A stretch of 64,000 nt of DNA, taken from positions 574,502-638,501 of the forward strand of contig JAREIK010000506.1 in assembly GCA_029783825.1 (NCBI GenBank), in the 5' to 3' direction. The translations under genes were made by a program, and so were the position numbers. Origin of the DNA: Sapria himalayana (taxonomy: Eukaryota; Streptophyta; Magnoliopsida; Malpighiales; Rafflesiaceae). The notes under the pieces are model-generated. The model did not search any database. It was not told the DNA's origin and saw only the letters and a list, made by a program, of their open reading frames with translations. Positions 1-12,080 of the stretch are shown one piece after another. Numbering within the stretch: position 1 is the first letter of the stretch; each line of letters starts with the position of its first letter.

Positions 1-1069
1 AATAATACATAATTCTAAGTATTAGAGTATCCAAGAAAAACATTATTGATAGTGTGCACAACTATTTCTCTCTGCCTGGAGAAAGATCTTAAACAAAAAA
101 AATATAACAAAAAATTTTGGTGTAAGGTGAAAGAATCACTCTCATAGGAATATGAGTTAGTATGAGATATGACTTGAAAGAATAGAAGGTGACATATAGT
201 TGATTAGAAAGTTAATATTTAATACCACTTCTCCCCAAAGGTATTTAAGTACTCTTACTAAGTAGGAGAGTCTAAGGTATCTTAATTAGATAGTAGTTCT
301 TTCTCTTATCAATCTCATTTTGTAAAGGGGTATCAACACTTAATGTTATTTGAACTATCTCATATTCCTCAAAGTAACATTTTTGATCATCCTATAAGAT
401 TTAAAAATGACTTAGTGAATCATATAAGATATACAAGATGAGAGTATATCCTAATAATCAATAGATATCACTCATCAAATGCTTGGTTGTGAAATTTTTA
501 GCTTATCCAACAAAATATATACTAGATGAGAGTATATCACTAGTAGATTAATAGTTGACAAAGATTTAGAATGATTCTTATGGATGAAGAAAAATGAGTA
601 CAATCCATCTTGTTTAATCTTGAGAAAATTCCTATGTATGATATATCCATCTTGCATATAAACGTATGAGGAAGAGAATGTAATGTCATAATTAGTGATG
701 ATAAATAAGTCATGTCAAGCTGACATAATCTACTTTTTTTTGGCCAAGGCACCCACAATGTTGGAAAAACATACCTAATAAACTGAGCAGCCTGAAATGG
801 CCTACTAGTCTTATGAGAACTAGGTTGTGTTGGGACCAATTTAAGTCATATTGGAAAATACGAGAATAAAACCTAGAAAAATTAGAATAAATATAGAGGT
901 AAGATGGAACTATACCTATTTAAGGTTAAGAGAAATAAGATATAAAAATATTATTTTAGTATTTAATATTACATAAAAAAAGAGATTTTACTAAATAATA
1001 TTCATTGGTTTATTATCCTGTATCTCATTTAATTGTATCCCAATATATATTTTTTTATCCCACCCCCTC

Positions 1070-1112
1070 CCCACCCCTCAAACCCATACCATGTGTAGGT
1101 TTGAGGGGTGGG
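1070..1112. repeat. GC-rich perfect inverted repeat (hairpin)
   Basis: A 15-bp arm, CCCACCCCTCAAACC at 1070-1084, is perfectly repeated in inverted orientation at 1098-1112 with a 13-bp loop. It stands out in an otherwise AT-rich stretch. No gene is adjacent, so a terminator role is not supported; it may be the centre of a small foldback element. Confidence 0.75.
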
Positions 1113-1390
1113 CCTTGAGGCTTTAAGGTCAAAGCATGTAAAACCCTGATCCTAGCATTATGAATAGAGTGACTGATGAAGATATCATGGGGTACATATC
1201 AGACATCCCAAGGGATCAAAGATATGTCCCCATGGTTAGGTTAGGTGGCTTGCTTTTTTACCAATCAAACTATCATATTATTGTTCCTAATTAAAATTTT
1301 TTACTTTAATATTTTTGACATATAGGAAAGATTCATTTAGGAAAATAATAGAAAAAATGAGATAAATTTAATAAATATTAGAATTATCAT

Positions 1391-1393
<3 letters not shown>

Positions 1394-1424
<31 letters not shown>
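1394..1424. repeat. (AT)n microsatellite
   Basis: Uninterrupted AT dinucleotide run of about 31 bp. Confidence 0.9.
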
Positions 1425-1426
<2 letters not shown>

Positions 1427-4400
1427 GTTGCCATTGTTTTAGATCCTAAGTTAGTTTAACTAATATATATAATAGTCTTAATCACAATGTTGAATATATG
1501 AATATAAATTTTGCAAACACATAATTATTTTTACATAATGTGAAAGTCAAATTATTTGAATATATAGTATTTAAGAAATAATATTTGGGCAATAACTACT
1601 TAATCTGGTAACTAAAGATGCTTTAGATGTCAACAAAAGGAAAAAAAATACTTGTAGATATTTTTGATGCACCTTCAAGGACTAACTACTTCTTTCATAA
1701 TGTCCAGTTTTAGTACCATTATAACTTAGCAAGAAACATTATCCCAAGGGAGTAAGAGTATAACACTCAAAACTAATGCAATATTTATAAATTGAATTTT
1801 TATTGATAGGTTTTACTAGTAGTGATAATTTCAAGATCATAGAGTGATGGAGATCACTACCAAAAATTTTCTAGTGTTTTTCAAATTAGCATGAGATCTC
1901 TTAATAGATTTATCTTTGAAGAATTTATCTAGTATTTAGTTTTACTAATAAAATAATTTGATGATTAGGAACAAAACTAACATTAGAAATGATTGAGGTG
2001 ATTACATTCATAAAACACTAGGAACAAACTAAAAAAAAAATTAATAAATCATGAAAGATGAATAACTTCTTCTACATTTTTAAAAATTAGTGGATGACGA
2101 TGTTGTAGAATTATATCATTGTTTTTATATTATATTCTATTTGATTTTGAAATTGTAGTTTTTAAATTATAATATGAAATCACATTATTTTTTCCTCAAA
2201 ATTTTCTCTCACAATTTGAATTTTTTAGGAAATAAAAAATTTTACAATAGCAAAGTACACTTTATAGTCTATCTCTACACAATGCATTATATAGCCTCTG
2301 TCCATCATAGTATGCACTATACATAGACCCTAGGTTGGGTATAGGTGGCTCTAATAGAGACGTGCAAATTCATGTTCCAAACCTAGAGACTCGATTCTAG
2401 GTATGAGTGCATGTGCACCCTAGACACATTTTGTCCAATCAGCCCAGCTCACCCAAAGTTCCATCCCTATGATAAGACTTATTAGAGGGCGATAAGAGTC
2501 ATCAACATTTCATGATCCATCTAGTAATCTCAAATTTAGTTAACATTTGATGTTATGATGTCTCTATTAGAGGATATACAAGTTCTTCTTAACCATGAAC
2601 AAGGACCAATCTTGTAGAAATTTACTTTAGCTATAACATTAAAAATGGGCCATAAGACTTTGGAATTTATATTCATTAGCATTATTTTCATGTTTGTTAC
2701 ATTTCAACTTCAACTTAGAAATTAGTGTAGTTCTTTATCAAACATATTTGGTGGAGACCAACCAAACTATAATGAATTTCATACATTTTTATCTTGTATT
2801 CAAAAAAACTAATCTATATTTACTTTCTATTGAAAGCAATTATTTCCTCCTCCTCATACAAGCTCCCTTTTGATTAAATTACACTTCAAGATTTAAAGAT
2901 GAAAATATTTTTTTCTTTCAGAATACTATTTTAATATCAGATTGAATGGTGACTCGCAAGATGATATATTCCTAGAAGTGAGATGAAGCGTATCAATTTA
3001 GGATCGATCTAGAACCTACACAATTTCCGTAGGTAATTTTTAATGTTAAAAAATGAAAATTATTTTGCTTTGGAAGAGTTCAGAAAGATCTCAAACATTC
3101 AATTTGATGCTGTGGAAATTAAATTCTTGTCATTTAATTCAAGTAAGCTTTACAAACAAGAATAATCACAATTTCAAATTCAATTCTAGTACAAATTATA
3201 AATTCAAAATCATTTAATTAGAAGAAATCTTGAAATAATAAATATTTATAGATATAAAACAAGTAAACATTGATATACATGGATTTGAACACTCAAATAC
3301 ATGTTACATTTTGGTCAAAATAGGTAGTACCACAATTAACAACTAATTCAAAAAGAAAGAAGCAAGTGCAAAATTTTTACATGGAAAATATACGAGGACA
3401 AAAAAATTATACTTTGATTAATAAACCATCCAATATCTACCAAGAAAATAAATTAAGGAGTATTCAATCTCCAGTGGATTATCTAAAAATTATATTTATC
3501 TTCAAAATCTCATCTTCAACAAATGTCATATGTTTATAGTCTTTTCAAATCTCGATGAACCTAACTCCTTGAAGATTGAATGAAGAGGAATGTGAATTAC
3601 TCACCACATGCATGACAATTTCTATAGCAACAAGGGATCAACACTTTTTTAAAAACAATATCATTAGATCATAATATATATTTCTCCTTATTTTTTGAAT
3701 GATCATAATTGAAAATAACTTTATCACTTTAGTCATTAATATTAATCATTGATTGTCTAGAATTCTCTTTTCCATGTTGAATACCACCTCTGAAGTAATA
3801 GTAGATACATATATAACTAGCATGTATCCTACTAGTTGTGCAGAATCAAAAATCTAGATGGTGGCAACTTCTATTATTCCATGATATATCATTGTTTATT
3901 TAGAGCTTCAAGATCAACTTAACTTTAATATTCAAGTACAATCCATTAAAATAAAAAAAAACATGTTGACTCAGTGTAACTATTCTAAAATCAATAATTA
4001 AACTTGAATAAAAAAACTTGAATTATTCAATTTTAGATTGTTGTGAAATATTTTTTACTTTTTTATTTTATTCTTATATTTTAAATGTGAATAAAACTTT
4101 TTAATGCATGCCAAATTTCTTTTAATATATGTTCAAGGCTTTCTAATTTAATTTTTGAATCTAAAATAAATTCAAATCAATAAAGTATCGTAAGTTCAAC
4201 TCATTATTTTAAAACTAAGATAAAATGTACTACAGTTTGGTGTAGATAACACAATACTAAGGAATTGGTTGAATAATATATAGAGATAAAATAAGCATGT
4301 TATGTGAAAAACTTATATGAATTTAAAACATTTGAAAGCTTTCCATCAAGCAATATCATTATGTTTTTGAAACCCCATTTTTTATTATATAAAGTGTATT

Positions 4401-5632
4401 TTAAATGACAAAATATTTTTTAGCATTGTGTATATAGAATCCCACCTAATTTCCTTTTCAAGTATAAATTTCCTAGATTTCAAAATTTTTATTTTGTAAT
4501 ATTTCATAAACCTAAGATGTTTGGTATAATAGTTAATCCAATACATCAAATTCCTAGTATTTGTTAGTAAATCACTACCTATTTTTATACCTAGTTTTAC
4601 CATTAAATTTATTGTATGACATGCAGATCATTGATATAAGAAGATATTAACATTATATGAACCCAACATAATTTTTTAGAAACACATTCAAAGCCTTCGT
4701 GTTTGATATAACATTATCGAGTTTGATTGATATAATATCAACTTGAACTCATGTAAGAACCAACAATATGCTCAAAAATATCTTCTTATGTTAAAAAACA
4801 ATTCACTAAAAGTCAATCATTTTTTTTAAAATTGAATATTTCTTGTCTAGGTAATGTGCTATCACATTTAAGTATTCTTTTTATGTCTTAGCTTTTGTAT
4901 AACAAATGTTATGGGAAAACAAAAATGTAAACTATTTTTTATTGAATTGACAGGCATCATTTTATAAAATTTTATTGAAATGCTTATAATTATTTCTTTT
5001 CTGCACTCCTTTTTATATTTACAATGATATGATTACCCAACATAATCCTTATGAATAGGTAACACTCCAAAACTTATCAGTAAATTAATTTCTATGTTAC
5101 TCAATAAAAAATTTGCTAACATGTATTTAAACTTGATAATTCTAAGTCAATAATTGTTAACTCTCTTTTTCAATACTTGAGATCTATTAAAAAATGATGC
5201 TTGACATCTTAGTTTTTTATGTTAACAATTGTGGGCTGACACCTAAAATGTTTGTGAAATTTAGGTGCATCTTTTTATTTATAAAAGGATATAAAAGGAC
5301 CCCCACCCCCTAGTTGTGAAGTACCCGAGCATCATCCCAAGAGTTGAACATATCCTCTTCTCTTTTTTTTTTGTAGTGTAATTGGAGTATCTTTTAAAAT
5401 CTCCAAGTTTGTATATTTTTCATCCTTAATCATGTATAACTGACAATAGATGAATGTTTGATCTTTCACATCAAAAAGTTTCTCTTGAGTAGTCATTTGT
5501 TGGATATGATAGTTAATTAACATCAATGTGACTAGGGATTGGGATAAAAAATTATGTTAATTTTCTCTGCAAGGAATCATCATAAATGATTCAGAGAAAG
5601 ACATATTCAAGTGATAGCGATGACTATAGACA

Positions 5633-5770
5633 AACCTTTATCAATCTCTCTCATAAAAGATGAATGACATATTCAATTGATTCAATATACAAATTAGATT
5701 TTCAAAAGATATAGATAGACGATAATTTATATCATATAAACCTTTATCAATCTCTCTCATAAAAGAAGAT
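5633..5770. repeat. Short direct repeat pair
   Basis: A segment of about 30 bp containing CTTTATCAATCTCTCTCATA occurs at about 5633-5667 and again at about 5737-5770, a spacing of about 105 bp. It lies just upstream of the decayed Copia element and may belong to its flank. Confidence 0.6.
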
Positions 5771-5924
5771 GGTAGGTATGAATGATGAAGACTAGGCTCT
5801 TCTTGATAGACACACCCTTAGAGTTATCTGATTGATATTATTTTGCAACATTGCTTTCAACATAGTAAAAATCAACAATAGGATTTATGATGGTTCTCTC
5901 TAGTATATACGAGAATTCATTATT

Positions 5925-7680
5925 CTCTAACAAAGTTTACTTGAAATGGCAATTATTTGAATTATGGATAACAGAAGGCACATCAATAGCTCATCTTAAT
6001 GAACTAAATATAATCACAACTCAATTGAGTTTAGTTGAAATTGAATTTGATAAAGAAGAATGAGCATTAATAATTTTATCTTCTTTACTAGAAAATCAGA
6101 ATGCTACTTTCACAATTGTGAATAGCATATCAAGAAGAAATAAATTAAAATTCAATGATATTTATAAATTGGTTCTTAGTGAAAAATTTTGATAGAGAAG
6201 GTCAGGTGAATTATCAACCTCTTCAATTTTACACATGGAGTCAGGATAAAGATATGTAACTAGAGAAAATGGATGTGACAGATGAAAAAGAATGTACATG
6301 CATTTTAGAAATGGGGACCCCCTTCAGCTGGGAAATATAAACTCGACAAAAATGGGAGTTTCAAGGATGAAAAAGATAAGTGCATAAGGGAAATTTCAAG
6401 ATGAAAAAAAATGGAAGGGTTGTTTTTGTGTTTCCAACCCCTACTACAACCTCCATAAGGAACTTCAAGATGAAAAAAATGCAAGGGTTGTTTTTGTGTT
6501 TTCTACCCCTACTACAACCTCCTCCCCATCACATGCAAAAATAAACACACTCATTAATGAAAAAGAAGAATATGACGTGCATATTCAAAAAGAATTTGTA
6601 TGGTTTTAAACAAGTCTCAAAATAGATATAGATTTAAATATATAATTTCACTATTTTATAATAATGATATGTTTGTAAGAGGTACAAATGTGAATGATAT
6701 CATAAGGTTGAAGTATCAATTTTCAAAGAAGTTTGGCATGATAGATTTAGGTCTAGTAAAGAAGATTCTTGTAATGCAAATCACAAAAGATAACACTGAG
6801 GGATTTTATAGTTATCTCAAGTAGAATACATTAACCATGTTTTGCATAGACTCAATATGGGCAATACAAAGTCAATCAGTAAACCCTTGGAAAGTTACTT
6901 TCACTTATCCAAGAACGAATCTCCTTTGATAGAGGAAGAATGAAATTACATGGCTATGGTTCCTTTAGCTTCAGTCATTGGGAGTTTGGTGCATGTGATG
7001 GTTTGTATGAGACTAACATTCGTCATGCAATGAGATATATTAGCAAGTTTGTGTCAAATCTAGGGAAAGCACAATCATAAGCAGTAAAGTAGATATTAAG
7101 GTATCTACTAGGCACCAAAAAGAAATATTTATACTTCGCAAAGGTTTGAGTTAAAAGTATAAGACAATGTAGATGTAAGCCATGGAGGTGAAGTTGATCA
7201 TTGAAAAATCAACACCAACTATATATTCATCATTGGAACTAGTACAATTAGGTGGATATTACATTTATAGAAACATATCCATTTATCCACTATAGAGGTT
7301 GAGTATGTAGCATTGATTGAATCAAAAAATAAATAATACGGCTTCAATGTTTGTTAATAAAAATTTAATTCAAACAGGAGAAGAATGGTTAGAGCAGTGA
7401 TAATCATGATTCAATTTATTTGGTGAAGAGTTCAACATTTTATTTTAAAATCAAACATATTTGTCTTCCTTATTACTTAAACAAATCTTTATTGAAAGAT
7501 TAGGTGTTAATTCTGGAAAAAAATTCCAAGAAAGCAAGATGAATTTTTTGGATTGGCCAAGGGAACCAATTACTAGATAATTGTCTAAATTTAAAGCGCT
7601 ATTGATCACTAGGCTATCAACACATTCTAAAAAAAAAAGGTCTAGCATCATTGGATAGTTTTTTTTTTTGTGCATTTTAG
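5925..7680 (+). pseudogene. Decayed Ty1/Copia polyprotein (gag plus RT/RNase H)
   Basis: Conceptual translation on the plus strand gives a Gag (UBN2-like) stretch at about 5940-6190 with the features EGTSIAHLNELN and TTQLSLVEIEFD. About 400 bp later, at 6600-6825, comes a reverse-transcriptase stretch with GTNVNDIIRLKYQFSKKF and MIDLGLVKKILVMQITKD, followed by remnants of the Copia RNase H region (GSLVHVMVCMR, LSTIEVEYVALIE near 7290-7320). In intact Copia elements integrase lies between Gag and RT, so most of the middle has been lost. Many stop codons and frameshifts interrupt the reading frame, and no clear LTRs could be delimited. It is a non-functional relic upstream of the NAC gene. The order Gag, then RT and RNase H, supports Copia rather than Gypsy. 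Confidence 0.75.
6391..6523. repeat. Imperfect tandem duplication in Copia relic
   Basis: A stretch of about 63 bp containing AAGGGTTGTTTTTGTGTTT and CCCCTACTACAACCTCC is repeated about 72 bp further on. It lies between the Gag-like and RT-like parts of the Copia relic. Confidence 0.7.
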
Positions 7681-8123
7681 TTAGAAAACAAGGTTAGGAC
7701 TTGGGTCAGGCCATTTGTATTTTTTCCAGAACATTAGTTACTTGGCTTGGTGGGGTAACTTTTGTTTCAGCTTACCAAGCTAAGTCAAGTTTGCTTAGTT
7801 TGTTTTCATCACCAAGCTTGACTATATTTTCACAAATTTATTAAGTTAAGTTCTTCCTAATCCTTTTATTTCCTTGATCATTCTAAAATGATCAAGTTTT
7901 GAGCTGAGTAATTTCTAGCCCAATTTGTCATCTCTACTCTACATTCTAGAATAATACAAAAATAGATAAAAAAATGCATATAATTTAAGTTGGATCGAAC
8001 TAGAAATATTTCAAAAATACTTCAAAAATTCTTTTAAATAAAAAAAAAGATCAATAATGTTGTATCGCACCCACAAAAATATTTATAAATCCAAAATTTT
8101 ATAACTTCAGAAAAAATATACAA

Positions 8124-8576
8124 AAACATAAAATATTTATATTTTGGCACATCAGCTTTGAAATTTATCTCTTATACCAAAAATAATGGTTTTCAAATTT
8201 GAAACCATTATTTTGAATTTGAAAACTACTTTTCAATTGGAAAAGTAATTTCCTAAAAACTAGAACTATATTTCATTTTTTTAAAATAAAAACTTACACA
8301 CACACACACACACACACTTATATATAAACTTATAAATAAATACATATATACTTATATATAAACCTATATATTATTTTTTGATTTTAAAAAAATGAAAAGT
8401 AGTTTTTATTTTTTGGGAAATTGATTTTCCATTTGAAAATGGTTTTTGATTTCAAAGCAACATTCAAAAACCATTATTTTTGATTTAAAATAAAAGTTAA
8501 AATCGATGATATGTAAGCATGAGTCAAAATTATGATTTTACTTTTGAGTGCACCGAAATATAAATATTTTATGTCT
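8124..8576. mobile_element. MITE-like element with terminal inverted repeats
   Basis: The left end contains ACATAAAATATTTATATTTT followed by GGCAC (8127-8150). The right end (about 8549-8576) is its imperfect reverse complement. The interior is itself foldback-like, with repeated runs of the type AATGGTTTTCAAATT in both orientations, and carries an (AC)n run near 8295-8319. It has no coding capacity. A sequence resembling one end recurs near 9960-10020, suggesting a family. The target duplication is not clear. Confidence 0.55.
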
Positions 8577-9526
8577 TAATCTATTTTTTATTAAATATTA
8601 AAAATTTGATTTTTTTTTTTTTTGTTAATATTTTTTGATAGTTATACCAAAACATAATTTACCCAAAAAAAGTAACAATAACCAGGATTGAATTGTTTTT
8701 ATTCTTGTTCAATCTATGCATATATCTATGCTCTTGTATATTGTTTCAACATTGAATTTCATTGGGCAATATCAATACCATACTTTTTAAAAATTTTAAA
8801 AACATGTCCATGATCCAAATACCAAAAAGATTGCTCAATAGCGGCGGTATATCCTCTCATTTGAAACTTTCGGACATAAATACCTTTAGGCTTGTCACAT
8901 TGGAATGTCACAGCAGCATGCCACACACACACACACACACACATGAATATAGACACATATATGAAAATATACATATGCAAATATACATGCTTATATGCAA
9001 ATATATATATGCATATATACAGCATTTCTGATGTGACATGCTTATCTCACATCCCCTAATAGATTTATGTCATAAAATTTCGAATGAGAGGAGATGTCGT
9101 CTTTGAGTAGATCAGTCTTTTTTTTTAAAGTGTTGCAAACGTAGATCCAAAATGTGGGATAAATTCTCACATTCTAATTAAAAATAAAAAAATAAAATAA
9201 ATATTTGTGAAAACTACCTTTGTTTGTGCGCGTTTTGGTTGCTACCTTTGTTTGTGTATGTTATAATTATTACTTTTGCTTGTATTTGTTATGGTTGCTG
9301 CCCTTTCAGGAGCATGTTTTGGGTTTTCTCTATTTTGGTGTGTATTTTTATGGTATGAATTTCTCTCTATTTTTTTATGTATTTTGATGAATTAGTGTCT
9401 ATTATTACATGTAATAAATTAATATATGCTGATATAAAATATATGTAATAAATTGATATAGTTTTTAATAGATATTATTACATGTATTGATATAGTTTAT
9501 AACATATATAATATGCATTAACATAT

Positions 9527-9530
<4 letters not shown>

Positions 9531-9607
<77 letters not shown>
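9531..9607. repeat. Long (AT)n microsatellite
   Basis: Pure AT dinucleotide run of about 77 bp, the longest in the window. It produces spurious Tyr-Ile reading frames. Confidence 0.95.
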
Positions 9608-9608
<1 letters not shown>

Positions 9609-10258
9609 CATATAAATAATGATATCCATTTAGTTTATAATAGATATTGTTTTTAAAGATATTGCTACATGTATAGATATAGTTTTTAGTATATATTATA
9701 TATATAAACAAACATATGAATAATATGATCAATATATTTATGTATATAGATATTGACACATATATAGATACCATTACCTATGTGAAAATGGTTAATCTAT
9801 ATATATGTATCTATTATTATTAATATATACATATATATATTATGTAAAATAAAAGTATTAATATATTTCAAATACTGTTAGTGTTATTTTTCAAAAATTT
9901 TAATTTTTTTAAAATAAAAGTATTATAGAGTTTCACATAAAATAGGACTAAAATATAAATATTTTATACTTTGGTACACTTTCTATAAAAAATTTAAAAA
10001 TAAGAACCAAAACATAAATATTTAACATTTAATCTTAATAGACATTGACATAAAAATTGCCAAACCATTATAAAAAAAAGTGTAGAATTTTTTATTCACA
10101 TTTCTACATGAATGTTGGGGTCCAATTTGCCAACACTGTTTTGTTCATGTAATTGATGTCTTCCAATCACCAACTATTTGAAGGCTAATAAAAAATCAGA
10201 ACCAAACATTACCTGGCTCCACCTCTTTCGACTCTTTTTTTTTTTTTTGAGGGAATTA

Positions 10259-11215
10259 TGTTTTGGGGTGCTACACCATAAATATATAATAATTTGAAAT
10301 GAATATTTTAAAGTTTAAAAGAATTGAAATTTGAGATACTCTATTATGTTTATACTAAAATATCTTTCATTAAATCACTAAAATCTTCCCCCTCTTTCAT
10401 CGGCCCTAGCCTTGCCCTCTTCCATCGGCCCCCCTCACCAGCTCATCCTCTCCCATCGGCCCCTCTCACCTGCTCGCCCTCTCGAAGGACGAGTCTTCGA
10501 GCTCCATTGAGCTCGATGACGAGTTCCTAGAGCTCAAAGACGAGCCCTTCGAGCTCCAGGAGCTCGACGAGTGAATCTTCGAGCTCCATCGAGCTAGACT
10601 ACGAGTTCCTAAAGCTCGAAGACGAGCCCTTTGAGCTCGTCTTTGAGCTAGATGGAGCTCGACGAAGAGCTCCCGTAGCTCGTCGACAAGCTCAAGGAGC
10701 TTGACGGGGAAGACTTTGAGCTCCTTGAGGTCTTCGTCGAGCTCCATCGAGCTCGAAGACGAGCTCCATCGAGCTCGAAGACGAGCTCCATCGAGCTCGA
10801 AGACGAGCTCCATCGAGCTCGAAGACGAGCTCCATCGAGCTCGAAGACGAGCTCCATCGAGCTCGAAGACGAGCTCCATCGAGCTCGAAGACGAGCTCCA
10901 TCGAGCTCGAAGACGAGCTCCAGGAGATGGGAGTAGGCCGAGGGCAAGGCGAGGACCGATGGGAAAGGGCAGAAGACGTGACGAGGACAGATGTTAGAGG
11001 GCGAGATGAGGGCCGATAGAATAGTGGAAAGGTTTTATTTAAAATTAATTAGTGTGACTAAATACTAGTTTAGAGATTTAATGAGGACATTTTAATAAAA
11101 ACATAATAGGAGTATCCCAAATTTTAAATTTTTGTTTTGATTTTGATGATTTTTTTTAAATTTTAAAATATTAGTTTCAAATTATTAAATATTTATGGTA
11201 AAACATCCCAAAACA
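10259..11215. mobile_element. Non-autonomous TIR element with GC-rich minisatellite core
   Basis: The sequence beginning TGTTTTGGGGTGCTACACC at 10259 is matched, in inverted orientation, by the sequence ending at about 11215 (TGTTTTGGGATGTTTTACC on the minus strand). The similarity continues for well over 100 bp on each side, for example ATAATTTGAAA, GATACTC(C)TATTATGTTT and CATTAAATC(A/T)CTAAA in the same order, with extra sequence on the right arm. A dinucleotide TA lies outside each end, which could be a 2-bp target duplication of mariner type, but the ends are too AT-rich to be sure. Long arms would also fit a Mutator-like element. The interior (about 10,390-11,020) is GC-rich, dominated by GAGCTC, and has no plausible gene. 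Confidence 0.7.
10739..10921. repeat. 22-bp minisatellite, eight identical copies
   Basis: A 22-bp unit beginning GAGCTCCATC and ending CGAAGAC is repeated eight times without a mismatch from 10739 to 10914, followed by a 7-bp partial unit. Degenerate GAGCTC-rich versions extend back to about 10,480. The perfect copies imply recent expansion or homogenisation. The array is open in several frames on both strands and so creates spurious ORFs rich in Glu-Leu-Asp or Ser. Confidence 0.95.
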
Positions 11216-11500
11216 TAATTTTTTCCTTTTTTTTTGTAAACCAAGAGATTTAGGGCCCACTTAATTGGATCCCTACATACCCTTGGCCCCGGAGAACCGA
11301 GCATGTGAGAAATATCCCCAGTACCCCCACTAATAAATATTTGGAAACCAATAATACTTAAACTCAAGACCTCCTAGACATTGACAAGAGTACCAACCAG
11401 CTAACCGAGGAGGGGCTCATTCAACCTCTTATTACTAGGCTAACTTGGGGACTGATAAATATCACATATTGTTGAAATTAGTGAATATCAGAAGCGTAAA

Positions 11501-11509
11501 ATATAAAAG
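11501..11509 (+). promoter_or_regulatory. Possible TATA box for the NAC gene
   Basis: ATATAAAAG lies about 100 bp upstream of the CT-rich tract and about 580 bp before the NAC start codon. Position and match are compatible with a plant TATA box, but in AT-rich DNA such matches are frequent, so this is only a candidate. Confidence 0.25.
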
Positions 11510-11603
11510 ACGATCCACACACGCACCGCATTGTTACTATGAAACTTTGACGTCCTAGCAACCTAATTCTAGTATGAGAAGATTCGGCCATTGTTTCAAT
11601 TAC

Positions 11604-11815
11604 CTCTCTCTCTCTCATCTCTGTCACTCTCATCTCTCTCTCTCAAATCTCTCTCTCTCTCTCAAATCTCTCTCTCTCTCTCTCAAATCTCTCTCTCTCT
11701 CTCTCAAATCTCTCTCTCTCTGACTCTCTCTCACACACACACACTCTCTCACTCTCTCTGACTCTCTCTCTCTCTCTGACACACTCTCTCAGATTCATTC
11801 ACTCTCTCTCTCATC
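11604..11815 (+). repeat. CT-rich tract, probable promoter or 5' leader
   Basis: About 210 bp of interrupted CTCTCT runs, with CAAATCT interspersed at regular intervals, immediately precede the NAC gene. CT/GA tracts near transcription start sites are common in plant genes (Y-patch, GAGA-type sites), so a regulatory or leader role is plausible. The sequence itself shows only the repeat. Confidence 0.7.
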
Positions 11816-11920
11816 TCACAGCCCATATCTGTAGGTGAGAAAGAAACTGGAGAGGTGGCTTAGCATGCAAAGCAAGCGAAGAAGCAAGATAAGTGTCAAA
11901 GAAAGAAATTCCTCGTAGAC

Positions 11921-12044
11921 GTAAGTTTTCGCCAAACGCACACACCGTGCTTTATAAGAATATTTTATCTTTCCTACTCGCTTCTTTCTTCATTGATTGT
12001 CTGCTCTGGTTTTAAGTTTGCTTCTTTTTTACAAATCAAAATAG
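11921..12044 (+). other. Candidate intron in the 5' leader of the NAC gene
   Basis: A strong donor (GAC|GTAAGT at 11921) is followed by a pyrimidine-rich stretch and a possible acceptor ending ...AATAG at 12044, 37 bp upstream of the start codon. No reading frame is involved, so transcript data would be needed to prove it. Confidence 0.35.
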
Positions 12045-12080
12045 TGGAATGAGCAACGAAGCTAAATCGGAGTCGGAGAG

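Larger units (their letters stand above)
1..5900. other. AT-rich intergenic DNA, no gene seen
   Basis: No open reading frame here shows recognisable protein similarity; the few short ones (for example near 540-839 and 4385-4603) are low-complexity translations of AT-rich DNA. Apart from a GC-rich hairpin at 1070-1112, an AT microsatellite and small direct repeats, I see only degenerate sequence that could be old transposon debris. Confidence 0.6.

Noticed and set aside
540..839. Minus-strand ORF of 99 codons with a Pro/Ser-rich start
   Set aside because: Vaguely like retroelement sequence but without any motif I can support.
8759..9031. ORFs of 88 and 89 codons on opposite strands
   Set aside because: Both run through AC and AT microsatellite sequence and have low-complexity ends; no similarity recognised.
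10466..10997. Several overlapping ORFs (up to 137 codons) on both strands
   Set aside because: They are translations of the GAGCTC minisatellite and its degenerate versions; a repeat of 22 bp stays open in many frames. No protein similarity.
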